Under the pieces are notes generated by a model that was not told the origin of the DNA, did not search any database, and saw only the letters and a list, made by a program, of their open reading frames with translations. Positions 45,631 through 54,214 of a stretch of 64,000 nt of DNA are shown in pieces (the first letter of the stretch is position 1; the number at the start of each line of letters is the position of its first letter). The position numbers were made by a program, and so were the translations under genes. The DNA comes from Streptomyces sp. NRRL S-455 (GTDB taxonomy: Bacteria > Actinomycetota > Actinomycetes > Streptomycetales > Streptomycetaceae): positions 13,879 through 77,878 of the forward strand of contig NZ_JOCT01000032.1 in assembly GCF_000717875.1 (NCBI RefSeq). Reading direction: 5' to 3'.

Positions 45631-45837
45631 ATGTCGGCCCCTACGCACACCCGGCCCCACCCGGCCACCCGGGACGGCGCCGACAGCCGGTTGCCCTGGT
45701 GGGCCCTCGCCCTGCCCACGCTCGCCTTCGTCGCGCTGCTCGTCCTGATCCTGAACCCGTCGGACGCCCACGCGTCCACCGATGACCTCGCGATCACTCA
45801 CCTCTTCGAACGGATACAGCAGCTGACAACCCGCTGA
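45631..45837 (+). CDS. Small membrane protein, unknown
   Basis: 68 residues from the ATG at 45631, with GCGGAGGC 5 nt upstream. One membrane helix (LPWWALALPTLAFVALLVLIL) and a short exterior tail (NPSDAHASTDDLAITHLFERIQQLTTR). Not a recognised family; conserved position in streptomycetes. Frame is open to 45583 but the upstream part lacks a ribosome site. Confidence 0.75.
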   Translation: MSAPTHTRPHPATRDGADSRLPWWALALPTLAFVALLVLILNPSDAHASTDDLAITHLFERIQQLTTR

Positions 45838-45902
45838 GCCCGTCCGATACCGGTGGCCAACTCCCTGCGCCCCATGGCGTGTTTCATGCGAAGCTGGATC
45901 AC

Positions 45903-46421
45903 ATGAGCGTCGCAGAACCCCGCACGATTGTCCTCTTCCGCCATGCGAAAGCCGACTGGCCACAGGTGACCGATCACGAGCGTCCGCTCGCTGACCGGGG
46001 CCGGAAAGACGCGGCGGAGGCCGGGCGCCGGCTCGCCGACACCGGCACCCCCTTCGACCTGGCCCTGTGCTCCACCGCGGTCCGGACCCGGGAGACCTGG
46101 AAGCTTGCCGTCCAGGAATTCCCGCAGCGGCCGAAAACCGTCTACGAGGAGCGGATCTACGAGGCCTCGCCGGGCGAGCTGATCGCCCTGCTCAACGAAA
46201 CCCCCGACGACGCGCAGAACGTCCTGGTGATCGGCCACAACCCGGGTATCCAGGGCCTCGCCGACATCCTCGCGGGCTCGGCCGAGGACGACGCCCGCGA
46301 GCGGATGAGCCGCCGCGGTTTCCCGGCGGCTGCCTTCGCCGTTCTGTCGTTCAACGGCTCGTGGAAGAGCCTGGAGCCCGGCGTGGCCGCGCTCCAGGAC
46401 TACTGGGCACCGGCCGAGTGA
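45903..46421 (+). CDS. SixA-type phosphohistidine phosphatase (histidine phosphatase family)
   Basis: 172 residues. LFRHAKADWPQ contains the RH(G/A) phospho-acceptor His; VIGHNPGIQGLAD has the second His; ALCSTAVRTRETW lies between. The pattern is that of the short SixA branch rather than phosphoglycerate mutases. Cytosolic. Start ATG at 45903 (MSVAEPRT) rather than the in-frame ATG at 45879. Confidence 0.9.
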   Translation: MSVAEPRTIVLFRHAKADWPQVTDHERPLADRGRKDAAEAGRRLADTGTPFDLALCSTAVRTRETWKLAVQEFPQRPKTVYEERIYEASPGELIALLNETPDDAQNVLVIGHNPGIQGLADILAGSAEDDARERMSRRGFPAAAFAVLSFNGSWKSLEPGVAALQDYWAPAE

Positions 46422-46458
46422 CCGCCCCGGCGTGACCGCGGCACGGCGGCAGTGACCA

Positions 46459-46489
46459 AGGGCCCGGCACCGCACCGGCACCGGGCCCT
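46459..46489. terminator. Bidirectional terminator between sixA-type gene and serB
   Basis: AGGGCCCGG (46459-46467) pairs with CCGGGCCCT (46481-46489), 13-nt loop, between convergent stops. Confidence 0.75.
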
Positions 46490-46509
46490 CCTCACCGCTT
46501 CGAACTGGT

Positions 46510-47724
46510 TCACATCGCGTCGAGGGTGTCCGCCGCCTCGACCTCTTCACGGGTGACGCCCAGCAGGTACAGCACCGTGTCCAGGAAGGGGAAGTTCACC
46601 GCGGTGTGCGCGGCCTCGCGCACCACCGGCTTCGCGTTGAAGGCCACACCGAGACCGGCCGCGTTCAACATGTCCAGGTCATTGGCACCGTCACCGATCG
46701 CCACGGTCTGCGACAGCGGCACGCCCGCCTCGGCGGCGAACCGGCGCAGCAGCCGGGCCTTGCCCGCGCGGTCGACGATCTCCCCGGTGACCTTGCCCGT
46801 CAGCCTGCCGTCGACGATCTCCAGCGTGTTGGCTTGGGCGAAGTCCAGCCCGAGCCGCTCCTTCAGATCGTCCGTGACCTGGGTGAACCCGCCCGAGACG
46901 ACGCCGACTTGGTAGCCGAGCCGCTTCAGCGTACGAATCAGGGTGCGGGCGCCCGGCGTCAGCCGCACCTCGCTGCGCACCTTGTCCACGACCGAGGCGT
47001 CCAGCCCTTCCAGGAGCGCCACCCGCGCGTGCAGGGACTGCTCGAAGTCCAGCTCGCCCCGCATGGCCGCCGCGGTCACCTCGGCGACCTTGTCCTCGCA
47101 CCCGGCGTGCGCGGCGAACAGTTCGATGACCTCGTCCTGGATGAGCGTGGAGTCGACGTCCATGACGATCAGGCGCTGGGCGCGCCGGTGCAGACCGGCG
47201 GCGACGACCGCCACGTCGATGCCGAGCTTCGCCGCGTCGGTCGCCAGGGCGGTGCGCAGCGGCTCGGTCTCCACGCCGGACACGGCGAACTCGACCGCGG
47301 TCACGGGGTACTTGGCGAGCCGGAAGATACGGTCGATGTTGCCGCCGGTCCTGGTGATCCGCGCGGCGATGGCAGCCGTCGCCTCCGCGGTGAGCGGATG
47401 CCCCAGCACGGTGACCAAGGAGCGGCCCAGCCCGCGCGGCCGGTTGTCGCCGAGACCGGAGATGATCTCCGCCTGCATCTTCATCGACTCGGCCCAGCTG
47501 TGGACGGTCGCCCGAAGATCTCCCTCGAGTCCGGGGGGCGGCTCGGTCACGAGCGCGCACAGCACCATTCGGCCACGGGTGACGACCTGCTCGATGTCGA
47601 CGACGTCGACGGAGTAGGCGGCGAGGGTGTCGAACAGGCCGGCCGTGATGCCCGGCCTGTCCTTGCCGAAGATCTTGACAAGGAGGGTGGGAACGTCGGA
47701 GGACGAGGTCTGCGAAGCGCTCAT
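46510..47724 (-). CDS. serB: Phosphoserine phosphatase SerB with ACT-type N-terminus
   Basis: 404 residues from the ATG at 47722-47724. The N-terminus (about 10-180) has two ACT-like regions (LLVKIFGKDRPGITAGLFDTLAAY, SLVTVLGHPLTAEATAAIAARI). The HAD phosphatase follows: VMDVDSTLIQDEVIEL (DxDxT), VVSGGFTQV, and IGDGANDLDML. Removes phosphate from phosphoserine in the last step of serine synthesis. The ACT domain suggests serine feedback. Confidence 0.95.
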   Translation of the reverse strand: MSASQTSSSDVPTLLVKIFGKDRPGITAGLFDTLAAYSVDVVDIEQVVTRGRMVLCALVTEPPPGLEGDLRATVHSWAESMKMQAEIISGLGDNRPRGLGRSLVTVLGHPLTAEATAAIAARITRTGGNIDRIFRLAKYPVTAVEFAVSGVETEPLRTALATDAAKLGIDVAVVAAGLHRRAQRLIVMDVDSTLIQDEVIELFAAHAGCEDKVAEVTAAAMRGELDFEQSLHARVALLEGLDASVVDKVRSEVRLTPGARTLIRTLKRLGYQVGVVSGGFTQVTDDLKERLGLDFAQANTLEIVDGRLTGKVTGEIVDRAGKARLLRRFAAEAGVPLSQTVAIGDGANDLDMLNAAGLGVAFNAKPVVREAAHTAVNFPFLDTVLYLLGVTREEVEAADTLDAM

Positions 47725-47851
47725 GGTGGTTCCACCGTATCCGGCAGGCAGGTCGGGCCGCCCCTGAGGTCCGCCCTGCGGACAGCGAACAGTGGGTGTC
47801 GCGTCGATGGCGTGAACCTTGCGTCCTGTCCCGTGGTCGCGGCACCCCGGG

Positions 47852-50155
47852 TTACCGTCCGCCACGCGGTTTCCGCGGTGGCGGGGGAGGAGGAGGGGGC
47901 GGCGGCCCGTCATCCGGCCTGGCCGGACGGTTGCCGCCCCTCGGCCCGGGCGGCTGCCGGGGACCCCGGGGCGGCGGCGCGACCGGCCGGGCCACGGTCG
48001 GCGCGCCGTACACGTCACCGTCCGCCGGGCCGCCGGGCTCGCCACCCGGCCGTGTCTCGTCCGGCGGGCCGGCTTCACCTGCCTGTGGGGGCCGCCCGGG
48101 CGGCGGACCATGGCCGGGACGAGGGGATCGGCTCGACCGCGGCGTCCGGCGGGGCCAGGGCGCCTCGCCGAGCCGCCGTCCGGCCTCTTCCGACCGCTGT
48201 TCCTCAGCGGGCCGCGCGTCCTCCGGTCCCCGCGACTCCTCCGGCAACCGGAGATACGGATTGGTGTCCGGGTTCGGCGGCCGGTACGGCGTACCCGGTG
48301 CGTATGGTCCGGCTTCCCGCTCGGCGTGCGGTGTGCCCGGCGTGTGTGGCCCGGCTTCCGCTCCATGCGGTGCGTTCGATGCGTGCGGCGCGGTTTCGTC
48401 TCCGTGGGGCGCACTCGATGCGTACGGCCCGGCCTTCTCCCTGTGTGGCGCCCGCGCGGCGTCCAACTCGGTCCAGGTTGCCCACCGCCCGGCGTCGGCC
48501 TCATGACCGGGCTGACCCGTGCCGGCGGCCCCCGGAACCGCCTGCCCGGCGCCCCTCTCCTCGCCGGTCCACCCGGCGTGCGCCCGGCTCCCCGCCCCAC
48601 CCGCATCGGCAGCCCAGCCCACCCGGGCCAACGCCGCCGCGGACCGCCCCGCCGCCCCGCTGGCCCACGCGAGCAACGCCCCCACAGCCCCGGCCCCGGC
48701 GCCCCACAGCGCGCCCAGCAGCAGCGCCGTGCCGCGGCGGCCGTGCAGCTCGAGGCCCGCGCCGAACGCGTCGAAGCCGAGCACGGACAGGGAGGCGGAA
48801 ACGGACACGTCCGTCAGCCAGACCAGCACCGGCAGGGCGGCCGCCGTCGCGACGCCCAGCCGCAGCGCGCACCGGCCCGCGAAACCAAGGGCCCCCGAGC
48901 CCGGTAGGCCCCCGTTTCCTTGCGGCCGTACGCCACCGGAGCTCAGCACGCTCCCCGCTTCTTCCGGCCGCAAGCGGCCCGAGCCCGCCACGCCCCCAGC
49001 CCCTGCGGACCGTACGCCTCCCGAGCCCCGCTCCCGCCCGTACCCGGCTGCCCCCGCCAGACCTCCCACCGGCGTCCGTACCCCTACCAGCACCCCCGCG
49101 AGCAGCATCATCAGCGCCGCGGCCGCCCCGAGCAGCCACACCCGCCCGTCCAGCTCGGCCAGCCGCCCCAGCGTCACCGGCTGGTCGGAGCGGACGGCGA
49201 GCAGGTCGTCCAGTGGGTCCGGCAGGAAACGGGTCAGTTCACCCGTGGCCCGGCCGTCCCACGGCACGAGCAGGCCGATCGGCACGCCCAGCCACACCCC
49301 GTTCGGCGCCCCGAGCAGTGCGGCGCCGGCGATGCGCCGGGGATGGTCGTCGCCGTTCGCGGCGTACACCGCCGCCGCGAGCCCGGCCGCCACCGCCACC
49401 AGCAGCACGGTCACCACCGCGGACACGGCCGGCCGTACGACCCGGTGCACGGCTTCCCAGCCCCGCGGCAGCGGAGTGCGGCGCGAGGCCAGCAGGGCGA
49501 TGAGGAGGACCCCGGCCGACCACCCGAGTCCGCCGAGCAGCGTGGGCGCCGTGTCGACCGTGAAACCGACCGCCGCCCGCGCGTCGGCCAGGTCGCCGAG
49601 CCGGTCCGGCAGCAGCCCGCCGACGTCCCCTAGCCCGGGGACCTCCACACCGCCGCCGCCTGTCAGGTCGTCCAGCCCCAGCGAGGCGCCGTCGATCGTG
49701 ACGACGTCGTGCCCCGCCCACGCGAGGCCGCCCAGCATCGCCACGAACAGCGCCACCACCGCGCCCGCACGAGCGAGGAGTTCGGCCGGTGAGATCACAA
49801 CTCCCGCCGCACGCAGGGACCGCAGGAAGAAGTACGACAGCAGCAGCGCTCCGGCCAGGCTCACCCCCAGTGGCGTGATCTCGATGGCCGTGTCCGCCTC
49901 CGCGGCCGACAGGCCGAACGCCGACACGTCACCGGTCGGTGTGACCGAACCACCAGCCCCCAGGGCCACCACAGCCGCGGTCATCGGCCCCAACGAGCCG
50001 GCCGCGTCCGCCTCCAGAAGCCGCAGTCCCAGCGCCGCCGTACCCGCCATCCCGACCAACGCCCAGCTCACGGCGGCGACGGCGGACATCAGCACGTCCC
50101 CCCACGGCAAGCGCGCGGCTCCCCTCACCGACCCGGCATCTGTGGCAGCGCCCAT
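47852..50155 (-). CDS. Streptophobe family membrane protein
   Basis: 767 residues. The N-terminal half has many hydrophobic segments, starting VLMSAVAAVSWALVGMAGTAALGL, and the family block AFGLSAAEADTAIEITPLGVSLAGALLLSYF. The last 230 residues are hydrophilic, with degenerate repeats of the AGPYAxGTPHxE type (about 565-625) and a Pro-rich end containing a run of ten Pro residues. Seen only in streptomycetes and relatives; function unknown. Divergent from the FHA-ABC gene. Confidence 0.88.
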   Translation of the reverse strand: MGAATDAGSVRGAARLPWGDVLMSAVAAVSWALVGMAGTAALGLRLLEADAAGSLGPMTAAVVALGAGGSVTPTGDVSAFGLSAAEADTAIEITPLGVSLAGALLLSYFFLRSLRAAGVVISPAELLARAGAVVALFVAMLGGLAWAGHDVVTIDGASLGLDDLTGGGGVEVPGLGDVGGLLPDRLGDLADARAAVGFTVDTAPTLLGGLGWSAGVLLIALLASRRTPLPRGWEAVHRVVRPAVSAVVTVLLVAVAAGLAAAVYAANGDDHPRRIAGAALLGAPNGVWLGVPIGLLVPWDGRATGELTRFLPDPLDDLLAVRSDQPVTLGRLAELDGRVWLLGAAAALMMLLAGVLVGVRTPVGGLAGAAGYGRERGSGGVRSAGAGGVAGSGRLRPEEAGSVLSSGGVRPQGNGGLPGSGALGFAGRCALRLGVATAAALPVLVWLTDVSVSASLSVLGFDAFGAGLELHGRRGTALLLGALWGAGAGAVGALLAWASGAAGRSAAALARVGWAADAGGAGSRAHAGWTGEERGAGQAVPGAAGTGQPGHEADAGRWATWTELDAARAPHREKAGPYASSAPHGDETAPHASNAPHGAEAGPHTPGTPHAEREAGPYAPGTPYRPPNPDTNPYLRLPEESRGPEDARPAEEQRSEEAGRRLGEAPWPRRTPRSSRSPRPGHGPPPGRPPQAGEAGPPDETRPGGEPGGPADGDVYGAPTVARPVAPPPRGPRQPPGPRGGNRPARPDDGPPPPPPPPPPRKPRGGR

Positions 50156-50322
50156 GGCAGACCCCCCGATCCGCTACGCGGCGGGAACACCGCGCAGGTC
50201 CCCCTCGCGTCGAAATACCACTCTCCGGCCCGTTTTCAACCCCGTCAACGGGATCGGCTGATGCGTCCGCACGCGCCTGTCACAAGGCCCGACTTTCGGT
50301 CACGGGTCCGCTCCTGAAATAG

Positions 50323-50351
50323 TTCCACCCGATGTTCGACATCCCTAGACT
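50323..50351 (+). promoter_or_regulatory. Promoter of the FHA-ABC gene
   Basis: TTCCAC (50323-50328), 17-bp spacer, TAGACT (50346-50351), 34 bp upstream of the GTG at 50385. The best match to a housekeeping-type promoter in the window. Confidence 0.6.
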
Positions 50352-50384
50352 CCCCATGTCGGGGGCAATTCGGGGGACAACTCA

Positions 50385-52922
50385 GTGGGGCATGGAGTGC
50401 CGGAACTCGTACTGGAATCAAACGGACGTACCTGGGCGCTTGATCCGTCCAGGGCATACTCCCTCGGACGTGATCCGCAGGGGGACGTAGTCTTCGAAGA
50501 CGCAAGGGTCTCCTGGCGTCACGCCACGGTCAGTTTCAACGGCAGCAGTTGGGTCATCGAGGACAACGGCAGCACCAACGGCACGTTCGCGCAGGGGCAG
50601 CGGATCCAGCACATGGTGCTCGGCCCCGGCTCGGTGGTGAACCTGGGCAACGCCACCGACGGACCGCGCCTGAACCTCTCCGGCGCCGCGGCCTCCGTCG
50701 CCACACCGCAGGCCCACCCCCAGCAGCCGTACGCCGCGCAGGGCGCGAACGAAGGCTGGGCCCAGCATGCCCCCGCCCAGCAGGCCCCGCACCAGCAGGC
50801 CCAGGCCGGCTGGCAGCAACAGCAGCCCCAGCAGCAAGCGGCCCGCATCCCGCAGCAGCAGGGCCCCAGCGATGCCGCGGGGGCGCCGCCGGCCCACGGC
50901 GACCGCAGCCCGACGACCTTCTACCAGTTCTCCCTCGGCCGCGTGATGCGCATCGGCCGTGCCCTCGAGAACGACCTGGTCGTCTCCGACCTCCAGGTCT
51001 CCCGGAACCACGCGGAGTTCCACGCCACGCCCGACGGCCGCATGGAGATCCGCGACCTCGGCTCGCACAACGGCACGTACGTCAACGGCCAGCCGATCCC
51101 CAAGGGCGGCGCGCAACTGCTCGGCCCGACCGACGTCGTCGGCGTCGGCCACTCGACGTTCCGCATCGTCGGCGACCGGCTCGAGGAGTTCGTCGACACC
51201 GGTGAGGTGTCCTTCTCCGCCCGCCACCTGACCGTCACGGTCGGCGGCGGCAAGCAGATCCTCAAGGACGTCTCGTTCGGCGTCCCCGAGAAGTCGCTGA
51301 TCGCGGTCATCGGCCCGTCCGGCTCCGGCAAGTCGACCCTGCTCAAGGCACTCACCGGCTACCGCCCGGCCGACCAGGGCGAGGTCCTCTACGACAACCG
51401 GAACCTCTACAAGCAGTTCGCCGAACTGCGCCAGCGCATCGGCCTGGTCCCGCAGGACGACATCCTGCACAAGGAGCTGACCGTCAAGAAGGCCCTCAAG
51501 TACGCGGCCAAGCTGCGCTTCCCCGCCGACACCACGGTGACCGAGCGCGAGGCCCGGATCGACGAGGTGCTGCGCGAGCTCAAGCTCGACATCCACAAGG
51601 ACAAGAAGGTCACGTCCCTCTCGGGCGGCCAGCGCAAACGCGTCTCGGTGGCACTGGAGCTGCTCACCAAGCCGTCGCTGATCTTCCTGGACGAGCCCAC
51701 GTCGGGCCTCGACCCGGGCATGGACCGCGACGTCATGCAACTGCTGCGCGGCCTCGCCGACGACGGCCGTACGGTCCTCGTCGTCACCCACTCCGTGGCC
51801 GAGCTGGCCCTGTGCGACAAGCTGCTGGTGATGGCGCCCGGCGGCTCGGTGGCCTACTTCGGCCCGCCGGAGGAGGCGCTGAACTTCTTCGGCTACGACA
51901 GCTGGGCGGATGTCTTCTCCGCCTTCGAGAACTACCGCGACTACGACTGGGCGGGCCGCTGGAAGGGCTCACAGCACTACCAGATGTACGCCGCGGACAT
52001 CGACGCCGTCGCACCGCAGTCCGTACAGGCCGCGTCGATGCCGGCGATGAAGCCGCCGAAGCCGCAGGGCTGGATGTCCCAGTTCGTCACACTGGTCCGG
52101 CGCTACGTCTCGGTGATCGCGTCCGACAAGGGCTTCCTCGCCCTGATGGTGATCCTGCCGGCGGTGCTGGGAGCCGTGAGCCTGCTCATCGACGCGGACC
52201 GGGGCCTGCTGCCCAACCCGGCCAACCCCCGGACCGGCCGGATCATCCCGAACGGCACGGCCACCACGGTCCTGCTGATCCTCGCGGTCGGCGCCTGCTT
52301 CGCGGGCGCGGCGAACTCGGTCCGTGAGCTGATCAAGGAACGGGTCATCTACGAGCGGGAGCGCGCGACCGGCCTGTCCCGCTCGGCGTACCTGATGTCG
52401 AAGGTGTTCGTGCTCGGCATGATCACCGTGCTGCAGGGCCTGCTGGTCGGCGTCATCGGCTTCTCCAGCCGGGAGATCCCCGAGGAGGGGCTCGTCTTCG
52501 GCAGCGCCACGCTGCTTGAACTGTCCGTGCCGATCATGGCGCTGGGCTTCACGTCGATGATGTTCGGTTTGATCATCTCGGCGCTGGTCAGGACCGCCGA
52601 GAAGACCATGCCGCTGCTGGTGATGTTCGCGATCATCCAGGTCGTCTTCACCGGTTGCCTGTTCACGCTGCACGGCTCGATCGGCGCCAACCAGTTCTCG
52701 TTCCTGATGCCGTCGCGCTGGGCGGTCGCCGCCTCCGGTGCCACGCTGGACTTCAACAAGATCAGCCCGCCCGAGACGGCCGGCGACAACGACCCGCTGT
52801 GGGAGCACACGGTAGGCGCCTGGGTCATGGACATGGGCGCGCTGCTCGCCCTGGGTGTGATCTGCGGCTTCTTCGTGGCCCGCTTCCTGCGTCGCCACGA
52901 GCCGGAGGTCATGCGCAAGTAG
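50385..52922 (+). CDS. FHA-domain ABC transporter (ATPase-permease fusion)
   Basis: 845 residues. FHA domain 1 (about 1-100, with SLGRDPQGDV and NGSTNGTF), a Gln/Pro-rich linker (about 110-165), FHA domain 2 (about 172-265, with RIGRALENDLVVSD and GSHNGTYVNG), an ABCG-type ATPase (GPSGSGKST, LSGGQRKRVSVA, LIFLDEPTSGLD) and a six-helix permease (about 575-840). FHA domains bind phosphothreonine, so Ser/Thr kinases may control it. GGGGGA lies 7 nt before the GTG at 50385; GTG 50397 (VPELVLE) is the alternative. Substrate unknown. Confidence 0.92.
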   Translation: MGHGVPELVLESNGRTWALDPSRAYSLGRDPQGDVVFEDARVSWRHATVSFNGSSWVIEDNGSTNGTFAQGQRIQHMVLGPGSVVNLGNATDGPRLNLSGAAASVATPQAHPQQPYAAQGANEGWAQHAPAQQAPHQQAQAGWQQQQPQQQAARIPQQQGPSDAAGAPPAHGDRSPTTFYQFSLGRVMRIGRALENDLVVSDLQVSRNHAEFHATPDGRMEIRDLGSHNGTYVNGQPIPKGGAQLLGPTDVVGVGHSTFRIVGDRLEEFVDTGEVSFSARHLTVTVGGGKQILKDVSFGVPEKSLIAVIGPSGSGKSTLLKALTGYRPADQGEVLYDNRNLYKQFAELRQRIGLVPQDDILHKELTVKKALKYAAKLRFPADTTVTEREARIDEVLRELKLDIHKDKKVTSLSGGQRKRVSVALELLTKPSLIFLDEPTSGLDPGMDRDVMQLLRGLADDGRTVLVVTHSVAELALCDKLLVMAPGGSVAYFGPPEEALNFFGYDSWADVFSAFENYRDYDWAGRWKGSQHYQMYAADIDAVAPQSVQAASMPAMKPPKPQGWMSQFVTLVRRYVSVIASDKGFLALMVILPAVLGAVSLLIDADRGLLPNPANPRTGRIIPNGTATTVLLILAVGACFAGAANSVRELIKERVIYERERATGLSRSAYLMSKVFVLGMITVLQGLLVGVIGFSSREIPEEGLVFGSATLLELSVPIMALGFTSMMFGLIISALVRTAEKTMPLLVMFAIIQVVFTGCLFTLHGSIGANQFSFLMPSRWAVAASGATLDFNKISPPETAGDNDPLWEHTVGAWVMDMGALLALGVICGFFVARFLRRHEPEVMRK

Positions 52923-52942
52923 TCACCGCTCCGCCACGCCCG

Positions 52943-52976
52943 AAGGGCGGCACCCCGTCAGGTGGGTGCCGCCCTT
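52943..52976 (+). terminator. Terminator after the FHA-ABC gene
   Basis: AAGGGCGGCACCC (52943-52955) pairs with GGGTGCCGCCCTT (52964-52976), perfect 13-bp stem, 8-nt loop, TAGG after. Confidence 0.85.
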
Positions 52977-53016
52977 AGGCGTTCCGTTCAGCGAAGCAGA
53001 GAGGCCCGCGCCGTCC

Positions 53017-53760
53017 TCAGTACGCGCTGTTGACGTTGTCCATCGAGCCGTACTTGTCGGCCGCGTAGTTGCAGGCGGCGGTGATGTTGGCGACCGGGTC
53101 GTAGATGTCCCAGGAGGTGCCGGGGACGTGCCAGGTCTTGAAGGTCGGCGGGATGACCTGCAGCAGACCCTTCGACGGGATGCCGTTGATGGCGTTGATG
53201 TCCCAGTTGTTGATCGCCTTCGGGTTACCCGAGGACTCCCGGATGATGTTGCGCTTGATGCCCTCGTAGGAGCCGGGGATCCCGTGCTTCTTCATGACGT
53301 CGAGCGACTCGCGGATCCAGCCGTCGAGGTTGTTCGGGTAGGTCTTCTTGGCGGCCTTCTTCTTGGCGGCCTTCTTGGCCTCGGCGCGCTCGGCGGCGCG
53401 GCTCGCGGCCTCCTTGGCCTTGCGCTCGGCCTCGGCCTTCTTCTTCGCGGCCTCGGCGGCGGCCTTCTTCTTGGCGGCGGCAGCGGCGTCGGCCTTCTTC
53501 TTCGCCTCGATCTGCTCCGCCTTCAGGCTGGCACCGGCCATCTGGTCGGTGACACTCGCCTTGACGTCCTTGATCTGCTCCGTGCTGAACGCCACCGCAG
53601 CCGGCTGAGCGGCCTCGGTCGTGGTCTTCGTCGACGCACCGCTCGGCACCGCGGAGAACCCGATGGCGGCGGCGCCGAGGGTGGCGACACCCGCCATGGC
53701 GATCTTGTGGTGACGGGTCAGGGTGCGACTGTGGCCACGGCTGAAGATGTTCTTGGGCAT
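53017..53760 (-). CDS. Secreted lytic transglycosylase (SLT domain) with coiled-coil
   Basis: 247 residues from the ATG at 53758-53760. Signal peptide ITRHHKIAMAGVATLGAAAIGF-type (here TRHHKIAMAGVATLGAAAIG) to about residue 43. An Ala/Lys/Glu-rich coiled coil (about 80-140; AKKKAEAERKAKEAASRAAERAEA) follows, and the SLT domain (about 150-245) has IIRESSGNPKAINNWD with the catalytic Glu, GLLQVIPPTF, and ITAACNYAADKYGSMDN. Cleaves peptidoglycan. The coiled coil probably positions it at the wall. A structured 5' leader lies upstream. Confidence 0.93.
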   Translation of the reverse strand: MPKNIFSRGHSRTLTRHHKIAMAGVATLGAAAIGFSAVPSGASTKTTTEAAQPAAVAFSTEQIKDVKASVTDQMAGASLKAEQIEAKKKADAAAAAKKKAAAEAAKKKAEAERKAKEAASRAAERAEAKKAAKKKAAKKTYPNNLDGWIRESLDVMKKHGIPGSYEGIKRNIIRESSGNPKAINNWDINAINGIPSKGLLQVIPPTFKTWHVPGTSWDIYDPVANITAACNYAADKYGSMDNVNSAY

Positions 53761-53792
53761 GGTGGTTCTGGACCTCTTCGAATAGCGCGGGA

Positions 53793-53870
53793 GTCGCTCG
53801 GCGTCCGGCGTTGGACTCGGTGTGTTTCCGACACGAACGCCGCGGAGGTGAACCCACGGCGCTGAGCGAC
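53793..53870 (-). promoter_or_regulatory. Structured mRNA leader of the transglycosylase gene
   Basis: On the minus strand GTCGCTCAGCG (53860-53870) can pair with CGCCGAGCGAC (53793-53803), enclosing two small hairpins (CGCCG/CGGCG and GTGT/ACAC with a GGAA loop). The layout is a closed multibranch fold 33 bp from the start codon. Some Streptomyces wall hydrolase genes carry c-di-AMP riboswitches; the conserved bases of that class are not clearly present here, so the class is unknown. Confidence 0.4.
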
Positions 53871-53914
53871 GGCAGCCATTCTTAGCGGCCGCAAAAATGC
53901 GTGGCAAAGGTGTG

Positions 53915-54018
53915 ACGTACGAAAGGAGATAGTGGATCAGGGAGGGGCAAATCGGGCCAGACTGGACCATCTGCGCCGCTCAAAAGGCCCGACTTGTCTC
54001 CTACGTCCTTTCGTACGT
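53915..54018. repeat. 104-bp imperfect palindrome with 13-bp ends
   Basis: ACGTACGAAAGGA (53915-53927) is exactly complementary to TCCTTTCGTACGT (54006-54018). Nearer the centre ATCGGGCC (53951-53958) and GGCCCGAC face each other. It sits between the transglycosylase promoter region and decayed genes. Possible meaning: small mobile element, cruciform or operator. Confidence 0.75.
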
Positions 54019-54040
54019 GACGTGTGTCCTATGGGCGGGG

Positions 54041-54214
54041 TCACATGGGGCCCGGGCCGGTCTCACCGCAGGTTGCACAAGCGATGCTCTGTGTGAGGGC
54101 TTTTCGCGGCAGTACGAGGTGCATGTCGCCGAACTCGTGCCACAGGCAGCGGCCTTGCGGCGCGGCCTCCGGCTCGTGCAGGCAGGTCAGCAGGGAACCC
54201 GCACGGCCGGCGTC
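54041..54214 (-). pseudogene. Remnant of a QueA-like gene (3' end only)
   Basis: A minus-strand frame reads SLLTCLHEPEAAPQGR then CLWHEFGDMHLVLPRK before its stop at 54041. HEPEA...LWHEFGDxHLxLP is the end of streptomycete QueA-like (SAM:tRNA ribosyltransferase-isomerase-like) proteins, with the segment between the two parts deleted and the first about 300 residues gone. In S. coelicolor (from memory) such a gene follows the SDR also decayed here. No intact copy is in the window. Confidence 0.6.

Noticed and set aside
46606..49503. 965-codon plus-strand frame over serB and the streptophobe gene
   Set aside because: Antisense shadow of two real genes; low-complexity product.
53793..53870. Firm assignment of the transglycosylase leader as a c-di-AMP riboswitch
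   Set aside because: The conserved CCGAA...CAGCTAACC-type core could not be found, so only a structured leader is claimed.
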